Positions 22,222 through 33,977 are shown, counted from the first letter of the stretch. The stretch: DNA of 64,000 nucleotides from Anodontia alba (GCA_964016985.1 OZ024837.1:41264018-41328017), one strand, 5' to 3'. A program made the numbers and translations. The notes: a model not told the origin generated them from the sequence alone.

Positions 22222-22497
22222 CATTATGAAAACAAGCCTATTCAAATATACTGAAAATTTTACCACCAAAAAATGAAAATTTTCAGATAAAATTCGGATA
22301 TCTTTTTCGTATTTCTGCTCAAAACATAGATTGAGGGTACTCGTTACAACCGCCTCGTCGAGGCGGTTCAAACGAGTACTCACAATCTATGTTTTGGGCA
22401 GAAATAAAAAAAAATAATGTATACTGTAAACCCCAGTTTTACTGTATAGAAGTGGGGTTTAAGGGGGTCAAAATTATATAGTTATGTTTTCGTGATG
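22222..22497 (+). mobile_element. HpA element 9
   Basis: CATTATGAAAAC left (one change), palindrome centre CCTCGTCGAGG, right end TTTTCGTGATG. Confidence 0.88.
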
Positions 22498-22522
22498 TCG
22501 CGCGAAACCTAACCCTTAATTA

Positions 22523-22741
22523 TAGACTGGCTCCAGTCTCTAGTGGCTAAATATTTTTTCCTTATATTCCTGTTTGATAATCCACTAATTTAAAAATAAA
22601 ACCAAAATAAAATCAAGACTATAAAGGCTGGTCACTAGTGACCAGCCTTTATAGTCTTGATATTATTTTGGTTTTATTTTAGTGGTTTATCAAACAGGAT
22701 TATAAGAAAAGAAATAGTCAAAGGGGACTAGAGCCAGTCTA
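22523..22741. mobile_element. HpH element
   Basis: TA-GACTGGCTCCAGTC left, GAGCCAGTC-TA right. AAGGCTGGTCACTAGTGACC centre and AATATCAAGACT arms. Confidence 0.85.
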
Positions 22742-23145
22742 CCTTAATTCTGATGCAGCTCCAAATTACAAATTTTTGTTCGGTTCCCACAGGGGTCTTC
22801 GAACTCATTTGTAATACAGCATAGTGAAACACGTATAATCGAAACACCGTGATGAAACAAAGCAAAGGCTTCAATGGCGATCTGAAGCCAGGACACAAGA
22901 AAACCACGAACAGGACCACGATGGGACGACCACAGACATTGATAGTCACGCAACCAAAAGCTTAGAAGCGAAAAAAAGCATATTTATAAATAGTATTCCA
23001 AAGCCTACATATCTTTGCTTACAAACAATCTATCGAGTATCTTCAAGATGTTAGTGTTTATAAAGATATATCTTTCATTACAAAGCACTGCCATACCGTC
23101 CCGATCAGTTAACACTTACTTGATCCGTGCGACGCAAAAAAGGCC

Positions 23146-23360
23146 TTAACGTTTAGCACCCTTGGTAAAAATTTCAGCGGCCTACATTTTAAAATATTTT
23201 TCTTTTTTTCCCCCAGAAAACAGATTTTGACATTTCATGCAAATTGTCTCCATCGGAGACAATTTGCATGAGTTGTCAAAACCTGTTTTCTGAAAAACAT
23301 AAAGAAAATTTCATCAATTTGTGTTCTGCTAAATTTGACCCAAAGAGTGGTTAAGGTTAA
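23146..23360. mobile_element. HpE element
   Basis: TTAA at both ends. Palindrome CATGCAAATTGTCTCC-ATC-GGAGACAATTTGCATG. Confidence 0.7.
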
Positions 23361-23700
23361 CGCATGCGCAAAAATTAAATGTGCAGGCGGATCAGAGCCT
23401 TTGTTGTTAAGCTCCAGACACTTAGATACAATTTAGATTCTACAGGCGAAAACTGCTGATACTGACTAGACTGTGCAGAAGCGAAGGTCGATCTGTGCTT
23501 CTCGTCTGCATATGCCCTAAATATCCTTTTTCACGTTGATAGTGTATGTATTTACGAGAACTCAGACAGAACATGTTCTATATTTGTATACGTCTCTCAA
23601 GCCACCTGTCTCTCAACCGACCTATCACCAAATATTATGGTTGCGCATTTCGCGTCTTCTTCATCAAAGCAGGTCAAGGCTGAGGTCACCGTACTCATTC

Positions 23701-24215
23701 TTAAAGGGGAACGCAACCTTAAAATGTTTTGTGCTTTAAAGTAAAGAACTTAACAAACAATGAGTTTTGATACATTTGATCAAAGTCGGTGGAAAATTAA
23801 GCAAGTTATAGACAATTGAATATTTCAACATTGGTGGAATGGGCGCCGCCATTTTGAATATTTAATGAGGTTTCATAAAAATTAAAATTCATTTCATAAA
23901 GATAGTTATTATCATAAAGTTGATTTATTTTGGGGGAAACGATTGCTTGTCACTAGATTAAAAGATTACAGAAAATCTGTAGCAAAATTATTCTTAGAAC
24001 CCCTTTATAATTTGGTTTTGCATATTTAATTTGGGCTGTGTGACGTCACAAACCCTAAAATATGGCGGCATCCATGACATCCATTTTAGATATATTCTAA
24101 CCACCATAACTTCATTATTTCTGCGCCGATTTTGAAAATGCTTGCATCAAAATAAATGGCTTGTTAAGCACTTTACTCCAATGTATACTTTTAATTTATA
24201 TTGCGTTCCCCTTTA
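23701..24215. mobile_element. HpP element, complete
   Basis: Perfect 16-bp TIRs TTAAAGGGGAACGCAA and TTGCGTTCCCCTTTAA. Inner GGGCGCCGCCATTTTGAAT and ATGGCGGCATCCATGAC. Immediately followed by HpF at 24218. Confidence 0.88.
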
Positions 24216-24217
24216 AT

Positions 24218-24827
24218 ACAGTCGAACTTCAATGGCTCGAACATCTTTGCGACCATATAAATTTCTTCTAGACATGGGTAGTTCGAGTCAGTGAGGGTTA
24301 ATCATAGTGCCAGGTGAGGAGGCAAATGGGGATAATTTAGTAATTTCTTTTCGATGATCTATAAAATATTTATAATGTATGTTGAATGTGCTCATTAGTA
24401 TCGTCTCAGTGAGGCAATTCTAATGAATACACACAGCATAACGCTCCATAATTAAATAAGAAAATTTCCAAAAATATACCTAAATACTTGTTTTCTTGAG
24501 CCATCAGAAGATCCTATGGACACGAAAACGAGTTCGAATCAGCCACGATAAAAGAGCTGGGCCCAGTTGTTCAAAACTAACGATGTCGTTAGTTAACGCA
24601 TCGTTAAAACTTTAATCATTAAATATGGCATATACGCTAATATTTTTTGCTGAAAAAATGTGAGTAGCTTTTGCAAGCTACTCACATTTTTTCATCAAAA
24701 AATACCTGTGAATTAGATATTGCATTTGCTAGAACAGTTAACATTTTGACCACTAAAGAGCTCGTTAAGCTAACAACGCTTTGAACAACTGGGCCCTGTT
24801 GTTTTTTAGTCATTGAAGTTTTACAGT
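24218..24827 (+). mobile_element. HpF element interrupted by HpI
   Basis: Left ACAGTCGAACTTCAATGGCT, hairpin ACTCATTAGTATCGTCTC, right TCATTGAAGTTTTACAGT. HpI sits at 24557-24798. Confidence 0.85.
24557..24798. mobile_element. HpI element nested in HpF
   Basis: CTGGGCCCAGTTGTTCAAAA to TTGAACAACTGGGCCCTG, central TGTGAGTAGCTTTTGCAAGC hairpin. Confidence 0.88.
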
Positions 24828-24922
24828 ATTGTGACTCCTTAATTTCTTTTCTCATTCGTCCTTAACATTTGAACAATTCCATTCGACTACCTGTTGATGT
24901 CTAAAATTTGCTTGAATGATCA

Positions 24923-25300
24923 GATTAATTAAAATCAAAGCACTGACAGCACTGACAGGTCGTTTGTCTCTGAATGAAGGCTGGGAAAATGATCCTGACT
25001 GTTTGATTTAACCCTTTATTTCCTGTAATTTAAGCAAACAGTGCAGACCCTGATCAGACGCCGCGTTCTGCGGCGTCTGATCTGGGTCTGCACTGTTTGC
25101 CAAAGTTCCAAATGTCCCAGTCCAAGTTTTACAGATAACCCTCTATCAACAGCAATCTTACGTCACAGCGACAAGAATAGCGCGGCTATAAATAACCGTT
25201 ACTAACGCGTGGTTTGATTACATTGGTCAATGAAAATCACGTTGACAACTTCCTAAAAGAAATTTTGGCGCTTATATACTATGTCTCAATTGTAAACAAA
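24923..25300 (+). repeat. HpQ repeat with HpB-type stem
   Basis: Paralogue of 32768-33170: CAAAGCACTGACAGCACTGA, stem at 25034-25101, GCGTGGTTTGATTACATTGG, GTAAACAAATG end. Confidence 0.7.
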
Positions 25301-25639
25301 TGACAAAAAAAAAATCTGTCAGTTTGTTATACTGTTATCGCTGCTCACACACCCTGCGCTCACACCTATGCGTCAAATCCTGTTTGCTTCTAAAGTGCAT
25401 TGTACATGCAACAGCGATCTGCAATAGTTTAACAAGTGAAGTAATAACTGAATACTCTGCCAGATACCTGATATTTTTCTAAGCACAAAAAACAGAGAAT
25501 TTAATTCGTTATATATCACTCCCTGGCTTAGAAGGAATTAAAACAGTGCGTGAATAGGAAATTTACTTATTGCAATTAAGCCCTTTCATGAAGGTTGCAT
25601 ATATTAGATATGAAATTGAAATCATTATTGAGCCGAAAC

Positions 25640-25890
25640 GGGCGAAAACGTTCCTTCTGACATGTGCGCCAAACGAAGACTCAAATCAGCCTGCGCATCC
25701 GTGCAGTCTGATCAGAGTCGTCGTTGTCTGCATGAAGAAGCTTTGCATCCTTGGCTATCCAAAATGAACCAAGTGAAGACTCTGATCAGATGCGCGAACG
25801 CGCAGGCTGATCTGAATCTTCACTGGGTGCACGTGTCCGAAAGTACGTTACCTGACGTTGCGGTTCGTTACTTGAAACGATAACATAAAA
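25640..25890 (+). repeat. HpC double-hairpin repeat
   Basis: AAATCAGCCTGCGCATCCGT and TCTGATCAGATGCGCGAACG stems, as at 5192. Confidence 0.65.
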
Positions 25891-26900
25891 CAAGTCTTAA
25901 AATGAAATATCAGCGAGAAAATAAACATTGAATATATTTCGGATAGCCAGAGAGCTGAAGAACATTTAACCGACTAATTAAAAGAAAAAGAAAGAAATCT
26001 GAATAAAGATGTTTGTAAGCTAGTTTGAATATTTAGGGAACAGGGTACCAATAAGGGTGGTAAGGACTGGAACCAGAAAAAAGTATACGGATGTCAAGGG
26101 CTTTAATTCATAAAAAGCTTGACTCTGCTTGGACAATAATAGCCTAGACTGTTTGAATTTATGTCAGTTTTACACAAAAATATACTTCATTAAATCACTT
26201 TTACACTAAAATATACTACCAAAGTTAAAGTTGTCAACGGTATTTTAGTGTGCTATTGTTAAAGACGTCAGACCTGGCAAATCTCTATTTTTCTTTTGTT
26301 TATTTATTCACCAAAATGAGGGTACTGTACATGAGTTCATGGACAGAAAAGTGCTAAAACCCTCGTTTTTGTGATGTATTTGTCAGCCAAAGGCTAATCT
26401 TTAATCTGAAACCAAATTTTGAAGTCCAGGAATATTGAGGGTCAAAATTCAGCCGAATGCTATAATGGAAGACTATAGAAAAGTAATAAAATTCCTGGTT
26501 CTTTTATATTACTTAGCAAAAAAAAAAAACAGCTAACATGCCTCAAACCATTACAATATTTCTGCCACGTCCAGCCTGTTTCAGAAAGTGTTTGTTTTAT
26601 TGGCCAAAGAAACGTGAGCCGGTAAAGACTCAGGTACAAGCAGATTTATGTGGAACATAGCTAAACATGTTTTTAATTGCATTTTTATTTCTCTAGACTT
26701 GTAAACGAGGTGCAACCGAACACAGAATTATTGTACAGTTAATTAAGGGGTCAACGCCTGGACACAGATTTGCATATCCAAGTTTGAAACTGTGTCTGCT
26801 GAATTCGAAGTTTTCTCACTGTAATTTACGGCCTTGACATTTTGACCTTTCGTGCAACATAAAATAAATGTTCCAAAATTAAATGTGTTATGCAAACGAA
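25891..26900. other. No recognised feature
   Basis: About 1 kb of intron. Two similar strings, TTTTACACAAAAATATACTTC and TTTTACACTAAAATATACTAC (26168, 26202), repeat in direct order. No exon seen. Confidence 0.4.
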
Positions 26901-26905
26901 ACGAA

Positions 26906-27192
26906 CATTACGAAAACACGCCTATTCAAATATATAGAAAATTTCACCTCCAAAAAACCTGAACATTTTCAGATTAAAACCTTATATTTTTTCATATTTC
27001 TGCTCAAAACATAGATTGTGGTACTCGTTAGAACCGCCTCGGCGAGGCCGTTCTAACGAGTACCCACAATCTATGTTTTTGAACACTTGAACAGAAATAA
27101 GAAAAATAATGTATATCCCTGTAAACCCCTATTTTACTATATAAAAGTGGGGTTTAAGGGGGTCAGAATTATATAGATATGTTTTCGTGATG
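26906..27192 (+). mobile_element. HpA element 10
   Basis: Both TIRs and near-full palindrome, with one unpaired change (GGCCGTTCT). Confidence 0.9.
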
Positions 27193-27229
27193 ACATTCCA
27201 AACAAATCAAGGTTGCATTTAATAACATA

Positions 27230-27690
27230 ATTCTTGTAACCATTTAAATTTTGTCCTGTATCTAGTGACAAATGTACATGTATGCCTTGTGGACAAATTT
27301 TCTAGGATGCATATGCCTTGTGAACACATTTTCGCGGATGCGCAGTCTGTCTGGGCCATCATACATACTTTGCGGACACCTTTTCGTGGATGAGCAGGTT
27401 GGTCTGGGACTTCGCTGTCCCAAAATGCCATACGGATAATTTTTCGCGGATGCGCAGGTTCATCTAGGCCTTTGCTGTTAACATATGCCTTGCGGACACA
27501 TTTTCGCGGATGCGCTGATTCATCCAGGTCTTCGCTGTCCACATATGCCTTGCGGACAGATTTTCGGGCATGCGCAGGTTCATCTAGGCCTTCGATGTCC
27601 GAATATGCCTTCTGGACATTTTTTTTTTTCGCGGATGAGCAGACTTCTTTGGGTCTCCGCTATCCACATATCCTTGCGGACACATTTTTG
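27230..27690 (+). repeat. 60-bp tandem repeat, about 7 units
   Basis: Unit CATATGCCTTGCGGACACAT + TTTCGCGGATGCGCAGGTTC + ATCTAGGCCTTCGCTGTCC. Derived from HpC sequence. Minus-strand ORF 27219-27542 is its 20-residue periodic reading. Confidence 0.85.
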
Positions 27691-27714
27691 CGGTGCCAAT
27701 GCCAAGAAATAAGA

Positions 27715-28110
27715 AAGAGATTGTAGTTTATAATTTTTTATAACTAATAGCATGGACGCCGCCATTTTAAATATTTAACAACATATTTACCTTTTTTTAA
27801 GACACAAACAACAACTGCTTGTTGACAGGAAAATGCTGCTTAAGTTCTAAAGTAAGTTGGCTGACAATAATGAGTATATATGGAAATTAACACATCTACA
27901 GGTACGCTCGTATATTGAAGAAAAAAAAAAAAAAAATTGTTGAAAGCGCGTTTCACTCAATTTTGCATATTCAATTAGGTAGCTATGATATCATTTACAA
28001 AAAAAAGTGCAGCTTCCATGGCAACATATTCTAAATCTTCAGCGTAATAATTTTCTTATTTTTCGTCCGATTTCCAAACACTTTTACCAAACCTCTCAGC
28101 TTAATTTTTT
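27715..28110 (+). repeat. HpP-like repeat, uninterrupted copy
   Basis: CATGGACGCCGCCATTTTAA, GACACAAACAACAACTGCTT, TTCCATGGCAACATATTCTA. Paralogue of 29045-29720, which carries an HpA. Confidence 0.6.
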
Positions 28111-28399
28111 CTTCGTTTCCAAATATGTCGGGCTTATATTATAGATCTGCGCAAATGCATTGTAGAAACATGTTCCCTGGTCCTTCGCTGACCGCATATA
28201 TACATTGCAAACACATTTTCGCCCGACTTAACTCAAATGTTGTTTCCCAAAACACTTCCGTATGTTTCTTGTCCGAAGTGCTTATGATCGAGGATCAAAC
28301 AGATACATCTAAAAACTTGTTTACATACTCTTGGCCTATAGTATAATCATACAAATTAAATAAATTAAGTGCCGGTGGTCTATCAACCCACTGCTCTAC

Positions 28400-28660
28400 A
28401 AGACAAACGGCCCATGCCATGCGAAAACGTGTCTTCGGGCATGCGCGGTCGGCGAAGGCCTTGATCAGACTGCGCATTCGCGCAGTCTGATCAAGGTCTT
28501 CACTGTCCGCTTACAGAATCGTTGGGTGCTACAGAATTTATGAATGGAGATCAAAAGCCCGGATGATACTTTGCGCATGCGCAGGTTGATCTGAATGCCG
28601 TTTTGCGCATGTCCGAATGCACTTTTTCGCTTGACACGGCCCGTATGATCTCAACAAGCA
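28400..28660 (+). repeat. HpC repeat
   Basis: CTTGATCAGACTGCGCATTC/GCGCAGTCTGATCAAG perfect stem, then GCGCATGCGCAGGTTGATCTG. Confidence 0.65.
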
Positions 28661-29044
28661 CATTCCCGGCAACCATGGAATTGAAAGGCGATAAAATACG
28701 TTTATGCCGCGATTGTGTCTCAGGTTCATCTTAAGTACCTGCCGATATAGCCATGGATTGGCAAATAAGGTGTCATATCGCTTTCAGTAAGGTATTGATA
28801 AACTGGGTTTTTATTTAGTGTGTAGGCAATTTGATTTGAGAATATTTGATACTAAATCAACTACTAAAGCCGTAAAGGCTCTTGCTAGGGTTTGACTGGA
28901 TTTCCCTTCATCTTTCGATACTTTTGAAAGACAGTTCAGATGCTTTCTGAATGCGCCGTCTGACATACACAATGATGTCTGATGGGATATGCTCACTAAA
29001 TTCAATGAATGTTAGAGCTAAGCATGTCTGCGCAAATTATTAAA

Positions 29045-29720
29045 TTCGGTCAAGAATAAAGAGATTGTAGTTTGTAATTTTTATAACTAATAGCATGGAC
29101 GCAGCCATTTTGAACATTTAAATACATATTTACTTTTTTAAGACACAAATAGCAAGACTATGCTGCTTATGCAGGTCATTACGAAAACACGCCTATTCAA
29201 ATACACTGAAAATTTTACCACCAAAAAATGGCAATTTTTCAGATAAAAAATTCTGATATTTTTCATATTTCTGCTTAAAACATAGATTGTAGGTACTCGT
29301 TAGAACCGCCTCGTCGAGGCGGTTCTAACGAGTACCACAATCTATGTTTTTGAGCAGAAATAACAAAAATAATGTTTACCCCTGTAAACCCCAGTTTTAC
29401 TATATAAAAGTGGGGTTTAAGGGGGTCAAAATTATATAGGTATGTTTTCGTGATGTTAGCTAACAGTGATGAGTATTTATGGAAATGAACATATTACCAG
29501 GTATATAGACAAAGAAAACGATATTGTTTCAAGTGTGATTCGCTTAATTTTTGCATATTCAATGAGGTGGTTATGATGTCACTTACAAAAAAGTGCAGCT
29601 TCCATGGCAACATGTTCTAGATCTTCAGCCTAATAATTTTCTTATTTTTTGTCCAGTTTCCAAACATTTTTACCAAACCTCTCACCTTAACTGGTTCATC
29701 ATTTCCAAATATGTGGGGCT
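29045..29720 (+). repeat. HpP-like repeat interrupted by HpA
   Basis: Two halves (29045-29176 and 29456-29720) align with 27715-28110. Confidence 0.65.
29177..29455 (+). mobile_element. HpA element 11, nested
   Basis: TIRs and full palindrome (centre CCTCGTCGAGG). Insertion point can be compared with the paralogous copy at 27.8 kb. Confidence 0.92.
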
Positions 29721-29724
29721 GATA

Positions 29725-29845
29725 ACGGTCCGATACGAGTCAACGCATGACAGTGGCATGTGCGCCCAGCGAATACTCAGATCGGCCTGGATATCCGCCC
29801 GGTCTGATCAGAGTCTTCGCTGTGCATTCAGTGGGTAGCTGAGCC
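29725..29845 (+). repeat. HpC fragment
   Basis: TGTGCGCCCAGCGAATACTC..GGTCTGATCAGAGTCTTCGC. Confidence 0.55.
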
Positions 29846-29884
29846 GTTTTCTATATAAAATAATCATCCCTGATAATAGGTACA

Positions 29885-30151
29885 CATTACGAAAACATGC
29901 CTATTCAAATATACTGAACATTTTACCTCCAAAAAATGAAAATTTTCAGATAAACAATTCTAGTATTTTTTTTTTATATTTCTGCTCAAACATAGATTGT
30001 GGGTACTCGGCGAGGCGGTTCTAACGAGTACCACAATCTATGTTTTTGAGCAGAAATAAGAAAAATAATGTATACCCCTGTAAACCCCAGTTGTACTTTA
30101 TAAAAGTAGGGTTTAATAGGGTCAAAACTATATAGGCATATTTTCGTAATG
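29885..30151 (+). mobile_element. HpA element 12, arm-deleted
   Basis: GGGTACTCGGCGAGGCGG junction: 14 bp lost between two CTCG tetramers. Confidence 0.88.
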
Positions 30152-30520
30152 AATCCGAAAATGGAACAATTTTGTTTTCCCTCTGAAGTTCTTCGCATTT
30201 TACATTGTACTTTTACTGTACTCATAATGATAAAAAAAAAACAAAAAAAAAAACAAAAAAAAAAAAAAACAAGAGAGACAACAAGTGTTGGCACTTATTC
30301 TATAATAGTGAATATCAAATCTTATATTCTGGAAAATATAGTTCAACTTTTCACCTGTTAATTGATGCCTGTTGCTTGCCAAATATTTTTATGCTTTCAA
30401 TTTTAATTTCATCTAAACACCATAACGTGCTTTTTAAGATGATTACACTTGGTAATGTTTCCGCCATTTTACAAGGGCGACAATTTTTGTAACACCCAGT
30501 TTGTTTTCCTCCACGCCAAT

Positions 30521-30613
30521 CCCCTTCTGAAAAGGGGTCTACATTAAAAGGAAAGAATTTGCTCCATTTGGGAGCAAATTCTTTCCTTTTAAAGTAGACC
30601 CCTTTCAGAAGGA
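30521..30613. repeat. HpJ hairpin element
   Basis: CCCCTTCTGAAAAGGGGTCT to AGACCCCTTTCAGAAGG, inner AAAGGAAAGAATTTGCTCC palindrome. Confidence 0.75.
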
Positions 30614-30769
30614 AGAAAAAACAACTTTCCAGAGTTGCCTCCCTTGAAACCGTATCATTCCCCTGAAGAGTGAACTTCATGAAGAATTTATGAGATGTGT
30701 ATCTTTTTAATTTCGCAGAATGAGGTTTCATACCATTATAATTGGGCTTCGAAAAGGGAATCAACCGTG

Positions 30770-31330
30770 CACATGCACATAACAAAACAAAACAAGAGGT
30801 CCATGGGGCGCGATCCGCTAACCTGAGTAAAATAGCCATTGCATATCTGCAGATGCAATGCAACATTCTTCAAGTATTGCCACGGCAACTAGTACATAAA
30901 TTTGAACTTGTCATAAAAAGGTCAAAGGTCATCCTATGATCACCATTTGAATAAAGATGGTAGATCTACAGTTTCTGATGCTATATACCAATATTCAGCC
31001 TCAAAGCTCTCTTCGTTCTGGAGAAGAAGATTTTTAGGTGTTTTACCATATATGGGCATGGCAGCCATCTTGTTGAATGGCGCAGAACTGTTTTAACAAA
31101 TTGTCTCAAGACTGTTGACAGAAGGCCCCCAGTGAAATCTGGTGAAAAATGGGCGAGCGGTTTCCGAGAAGACGTTTTAAGATTACACAATATTATACAT
31201 GTACGTAGCCAAAAGATAAGGTCAGATAATGTCCGGGGGATGGGGGTGGCCCCATGTAATATCTGGTGAAAACTGGTCAAGCGATTACAGTGTGGTTTCG
31301 CAGACTGATCGGGACCTAATGTCTTGTTTG
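30770..31330 (-). repeat. Dispersed interspersed repeat (unnamed)
   Basis: Segments such as AGGTCAAAGGTCATCCTATG and AAAATGGGCGAGCGGTTTCCG, the latter with a diverged second copy at 31269, look like a dispersed repeat of a kind I associate with molluscs from memory. ORFs 30351-30866 and 30981-31451 (minus) run across repeats and are not called. Confidence 0.4.
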
Positions 31331-31401
31331 TATTAGATATGCAGCGACGTAGCCATAACGGAATTATTTTTACGCAAACCGAAAATTCCCCTAGTGTTGC
31401 T

Positions 31402-31478
31402 AAAATAAGGGCTACGCTAAAAAGAATTTGCATGGTAGCAAATTCTTTCATTTACGAGTTGCCCCTATTTCGGAAGCG
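31402..31478. repeat. HpJ hairpin, degenerate
   Basis: GGGCTACGCTAAAAAGAATTT / AAATTCTTTCATTTACGAG arms. Confidence 0.5.
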
Positions 31479-31736
31479 ATGAATTCTTTCCATTAAAAGC
31501 AGCTCTCTTGGTAAAGAAGCAAACTATTTCATGTTAGTTGGTGTCCTTTTATTGCAAGTTTTTTTTTCTTATTCGAGTTACGCATGTTACTCACATAACT
31601 TGCGATTTCCTGTTTTCTTTCTTATACATCAACTCCCCTTCCGAAAAGGCACATTTTCTAAAAGGAAATAATTTGCTAAATTCTTCCATTTTAAAAGTAG
31701 ACTTCATTAAGAAGGGGGAAATCCGTACTATTCCAA

Positions 31737-31936
31737 TTAACCCTTGTCCTGCTGAATAACTGCCACGCCCACTTCTAATTTTCAGCCAATCAGATTACTT
31801 GATCTGGATTGTTGCTATAAATTCACATACTTATTTGCAAACAGTGCAGATCCAGATCAGTTGGCAAGCCAACTGATCTGGATGTACACTGTTTGCAAAG
31901 GCATGGTATATCCGGGTTCAGCAGGACAAGGGTTAA
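31737..31936. mobile_element. HpD element, complete
   Basis: TTAA-CCCTTGTCCTGCTGAA and TTCAGCAGGACAAGGG-TTAA: perfect 16-bp TIRs in TTAA. Stem CCAGATCAGTTGGC/GCCAACTGATCTGG. Confidence 0.92.
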
Positions 31937-31939
31937 GTG

Positions 31940-32765
31940 AAGTTTCGGAATTTTTAGTAAGCGTACTTTGAGGAACCAAATGGTAACGTGAAGCAATACC
32001 GACATGACCTTCTGTTTGTTGGCACTTATCTGCACGTCTGCGTCTTACGTCAGGAACGGTACTGCAAGTATTATTTATAGAACTGATGTCCCAGTTCGTG
32101 TTGCACAGTGACAATATCTGACGTGTAATGCGAATCTAACCTAGACTGGCTTTCTCTTTTTTGTTTACTCAGTCTGACCCGCCCACTGATTTACCTGTAG
32201 GAATTCGTCAAAACACGGTAGCCAATGTTGTGTATTTTGTCCGACAGTCTTCTGATCTTCGTTTATCTAGGCTTAACCACTGATAAATCTCATTCTTGGG
32301 GACAAACAAGTGCCAAACAATGTTAAACATGAAAGAGTTAGGGAAATACACGGCTTAAGTACATTTAATTCACACAATCAACTTGTAAACATAATTGTAC
32401 CCGTTGAAAAGCAATGGGACAGCGAGTAATATGATTTTATGCTTATATGTTAAGATTAAGGGAATGGGTTAATTTCCGAGGGGAAGACTGAAATCCTTTT
32501 TACGTTCAGAATATTGAGAAACTATACAGTAGTCATTTATCCGAAGTATGAATCACACCTGACCAATGGTTACAAAGTATTGGCTCAGGTCGAACAAAAA
32601 ACAACAACAACAACAAAACAGCTTTGGCGCTGCTGTAATTTTCTTTGTCAATGACAATAACTCCCAAACAAATGGATCACTCCTGACGACACTATCATGA
32701 TGTTAAAACACATCACTGTAGTCCTTTACCCCTAATATGAATTAAGTCTGACCAGTGATTACAGA
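31940..32765. other. No recognised feature
   Basis: Single-copy looking intron. ORF 31857-32114 (minus) half overlaps HpD and shows no family match. Confidence 0.4.
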
Positions 32766-32767
32766 GA

Positions 32768-33170
32768 TACACAATCAAAGCACTGACAGCACTGGTGGGT
32801 TGATTGTCTCTGAGTGTAGGTTGGGAAAATGGTCTTGAGAACCTAAGACAGTTTCATTTTACCCTTAACTTCCTGTACTTTAAGCAAACAGTGCAGCCCC
32901 TGATCAGACGCCGCGTATGCGGCGTCTGATCTGGGTCTGCAATGTTTGACAATGTCCCATATGTCCCAGTCCCGGTTTTACGGATAACACTCTCACGTCA
33001 CAGCAATAAGAATAGTGCGGATATAAATAACCGTTACCGAGATTTCGTCTAATGCGCGGTTTGATTGCACTGGTCAATGATAATCACGTGGACAACTACC
33101 TTAAGGAAATTTTGGCATTTGTATACTGTGGCTCGATTGTAAAAAAACAATCGATCCAATCATGTCCAAA
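32768..33170 (+). repeat. HpQ repeat with HpB-type stem
   Basis: Second copy of the 24923 unit. Stem GATCAGACGCCGCGTATGCG at 32900-32935. A reversed, stemless relative is at 36960-37190. Confidence 0.7.
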
Positions 33171-33332
33171 TTGCGAAATACTACTGGAGACCCCAACATA
33201 TCCCGGGTTTCACCATAGGCGATCATAGGGGTGTTCGTTGCACACGTTTTCTTAACGCAATGATATTACAGTTCTATTGCTAGTACATTTTCAAGTGCAA
33301 AGTTGATATTTTCCTCACTGGTTTCACTGACA

Positions 33333-33577
33333 CATTACGAAAACACGCCTTTTCAAACATATTGAAAATTTTACCACCAAAAAAAGAAAAAATTTCAGAT
33401 AAAAAATTCTGATATTTTTTTCATATTTCTGCTCGGTGAGGCGGTTCTAACGAGTACCCATAATCTATGTTTTGAGCAGAAATAAGAAAAATAATGTATA
33501 CCCCTGTAAACCCCAGTTTAACTATATAAAAGTGGGGTTTAAGGGGGTCAAAATTATATAGGCTTGTTTTCGTGATG
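33333..33577 (+). mobile_element. HpA element 13, left arm deleted
   Basis: TTTCTGCTCGGTGAGGCGG junction removes the whole left hairpin arm. TIRs intact. Confidence 0.88.
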
Positions 33578-33617
33578 AAGATGCAAAACTTGCAAAATGA
33601 TAACCCCCACACAGATC

Positions 33618-33977
33618 GCGAAGTCAGCTTCTGGGGCAATCATCAAGCTTAAGTGCACCACAAGTTGTAAGACGACCAATGTTGTTTACCTCATAACATG
33701 TACCAAGTGTGGAAAACACTATGTTGGTGAAACCGGTGATCATGTGAACTAACGGAAGAATGGTCACTGGGAGGATTGGAAACACAAGCGGTTCGAGAAA
33801 TCTCCTGTCGCAGAACACTTTTGTTCACCAGAACATGATTTCTTTAACCACGCCTCGCATTGTTGCTAAGATCATACCCCGGGGTGACAGCTCGAACCAG
33901 GAAAGCCCAAGAGAGCTACTGGATCCGACGTCTGAACACTCTATGGCTATATGATATCAACAAAGACGACCAGTAGA
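33618..33977 (+). pseudogene. Penelope-like retroelement GIY-YIG fragment
   Basis: Plus-strand reading from about 33636: K-C-T-T-S-C then N-V-V-Y-L-I-T-C-T-K-C-G-K-H-Y-V-G-E-T-G, matching the GIY-YIG endonuclease start at the C-terminus of Penelope-like elements (V-Y-L-I-x-C..Y-V-G-x-T). After an in-frame stop (33747-33749) further blocks follow: N-G-H, P-V-A-E-H-F, H-D-F-F-N-H and, after more stops or shifts, L-Y-G-Y. No reverse transcriptase is recognisable upstream, where HpA element 13 ends at 33577. Broken by several stops, so not functional. The GIY-YIG assignment is by motif; a domesticated origin is not suggested. Confidence 0.7.

Noticed and set aside
24557..24798. Hairpins as transcription terminators
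   Set aside because: Terminator logic is bacterial; these are recurring element cores in introns of an animal gene.
30351..30866. 171-codon minus-strand ORF
   Set aside because: It runs across an HpJ hairpin and a dispersed repeat; its protein contains the translated hairpin arms.
30981..31451. 156-codon minus-strand ORF
   Set aside because: Made of a dispersed repeat; no domain and no splice context.
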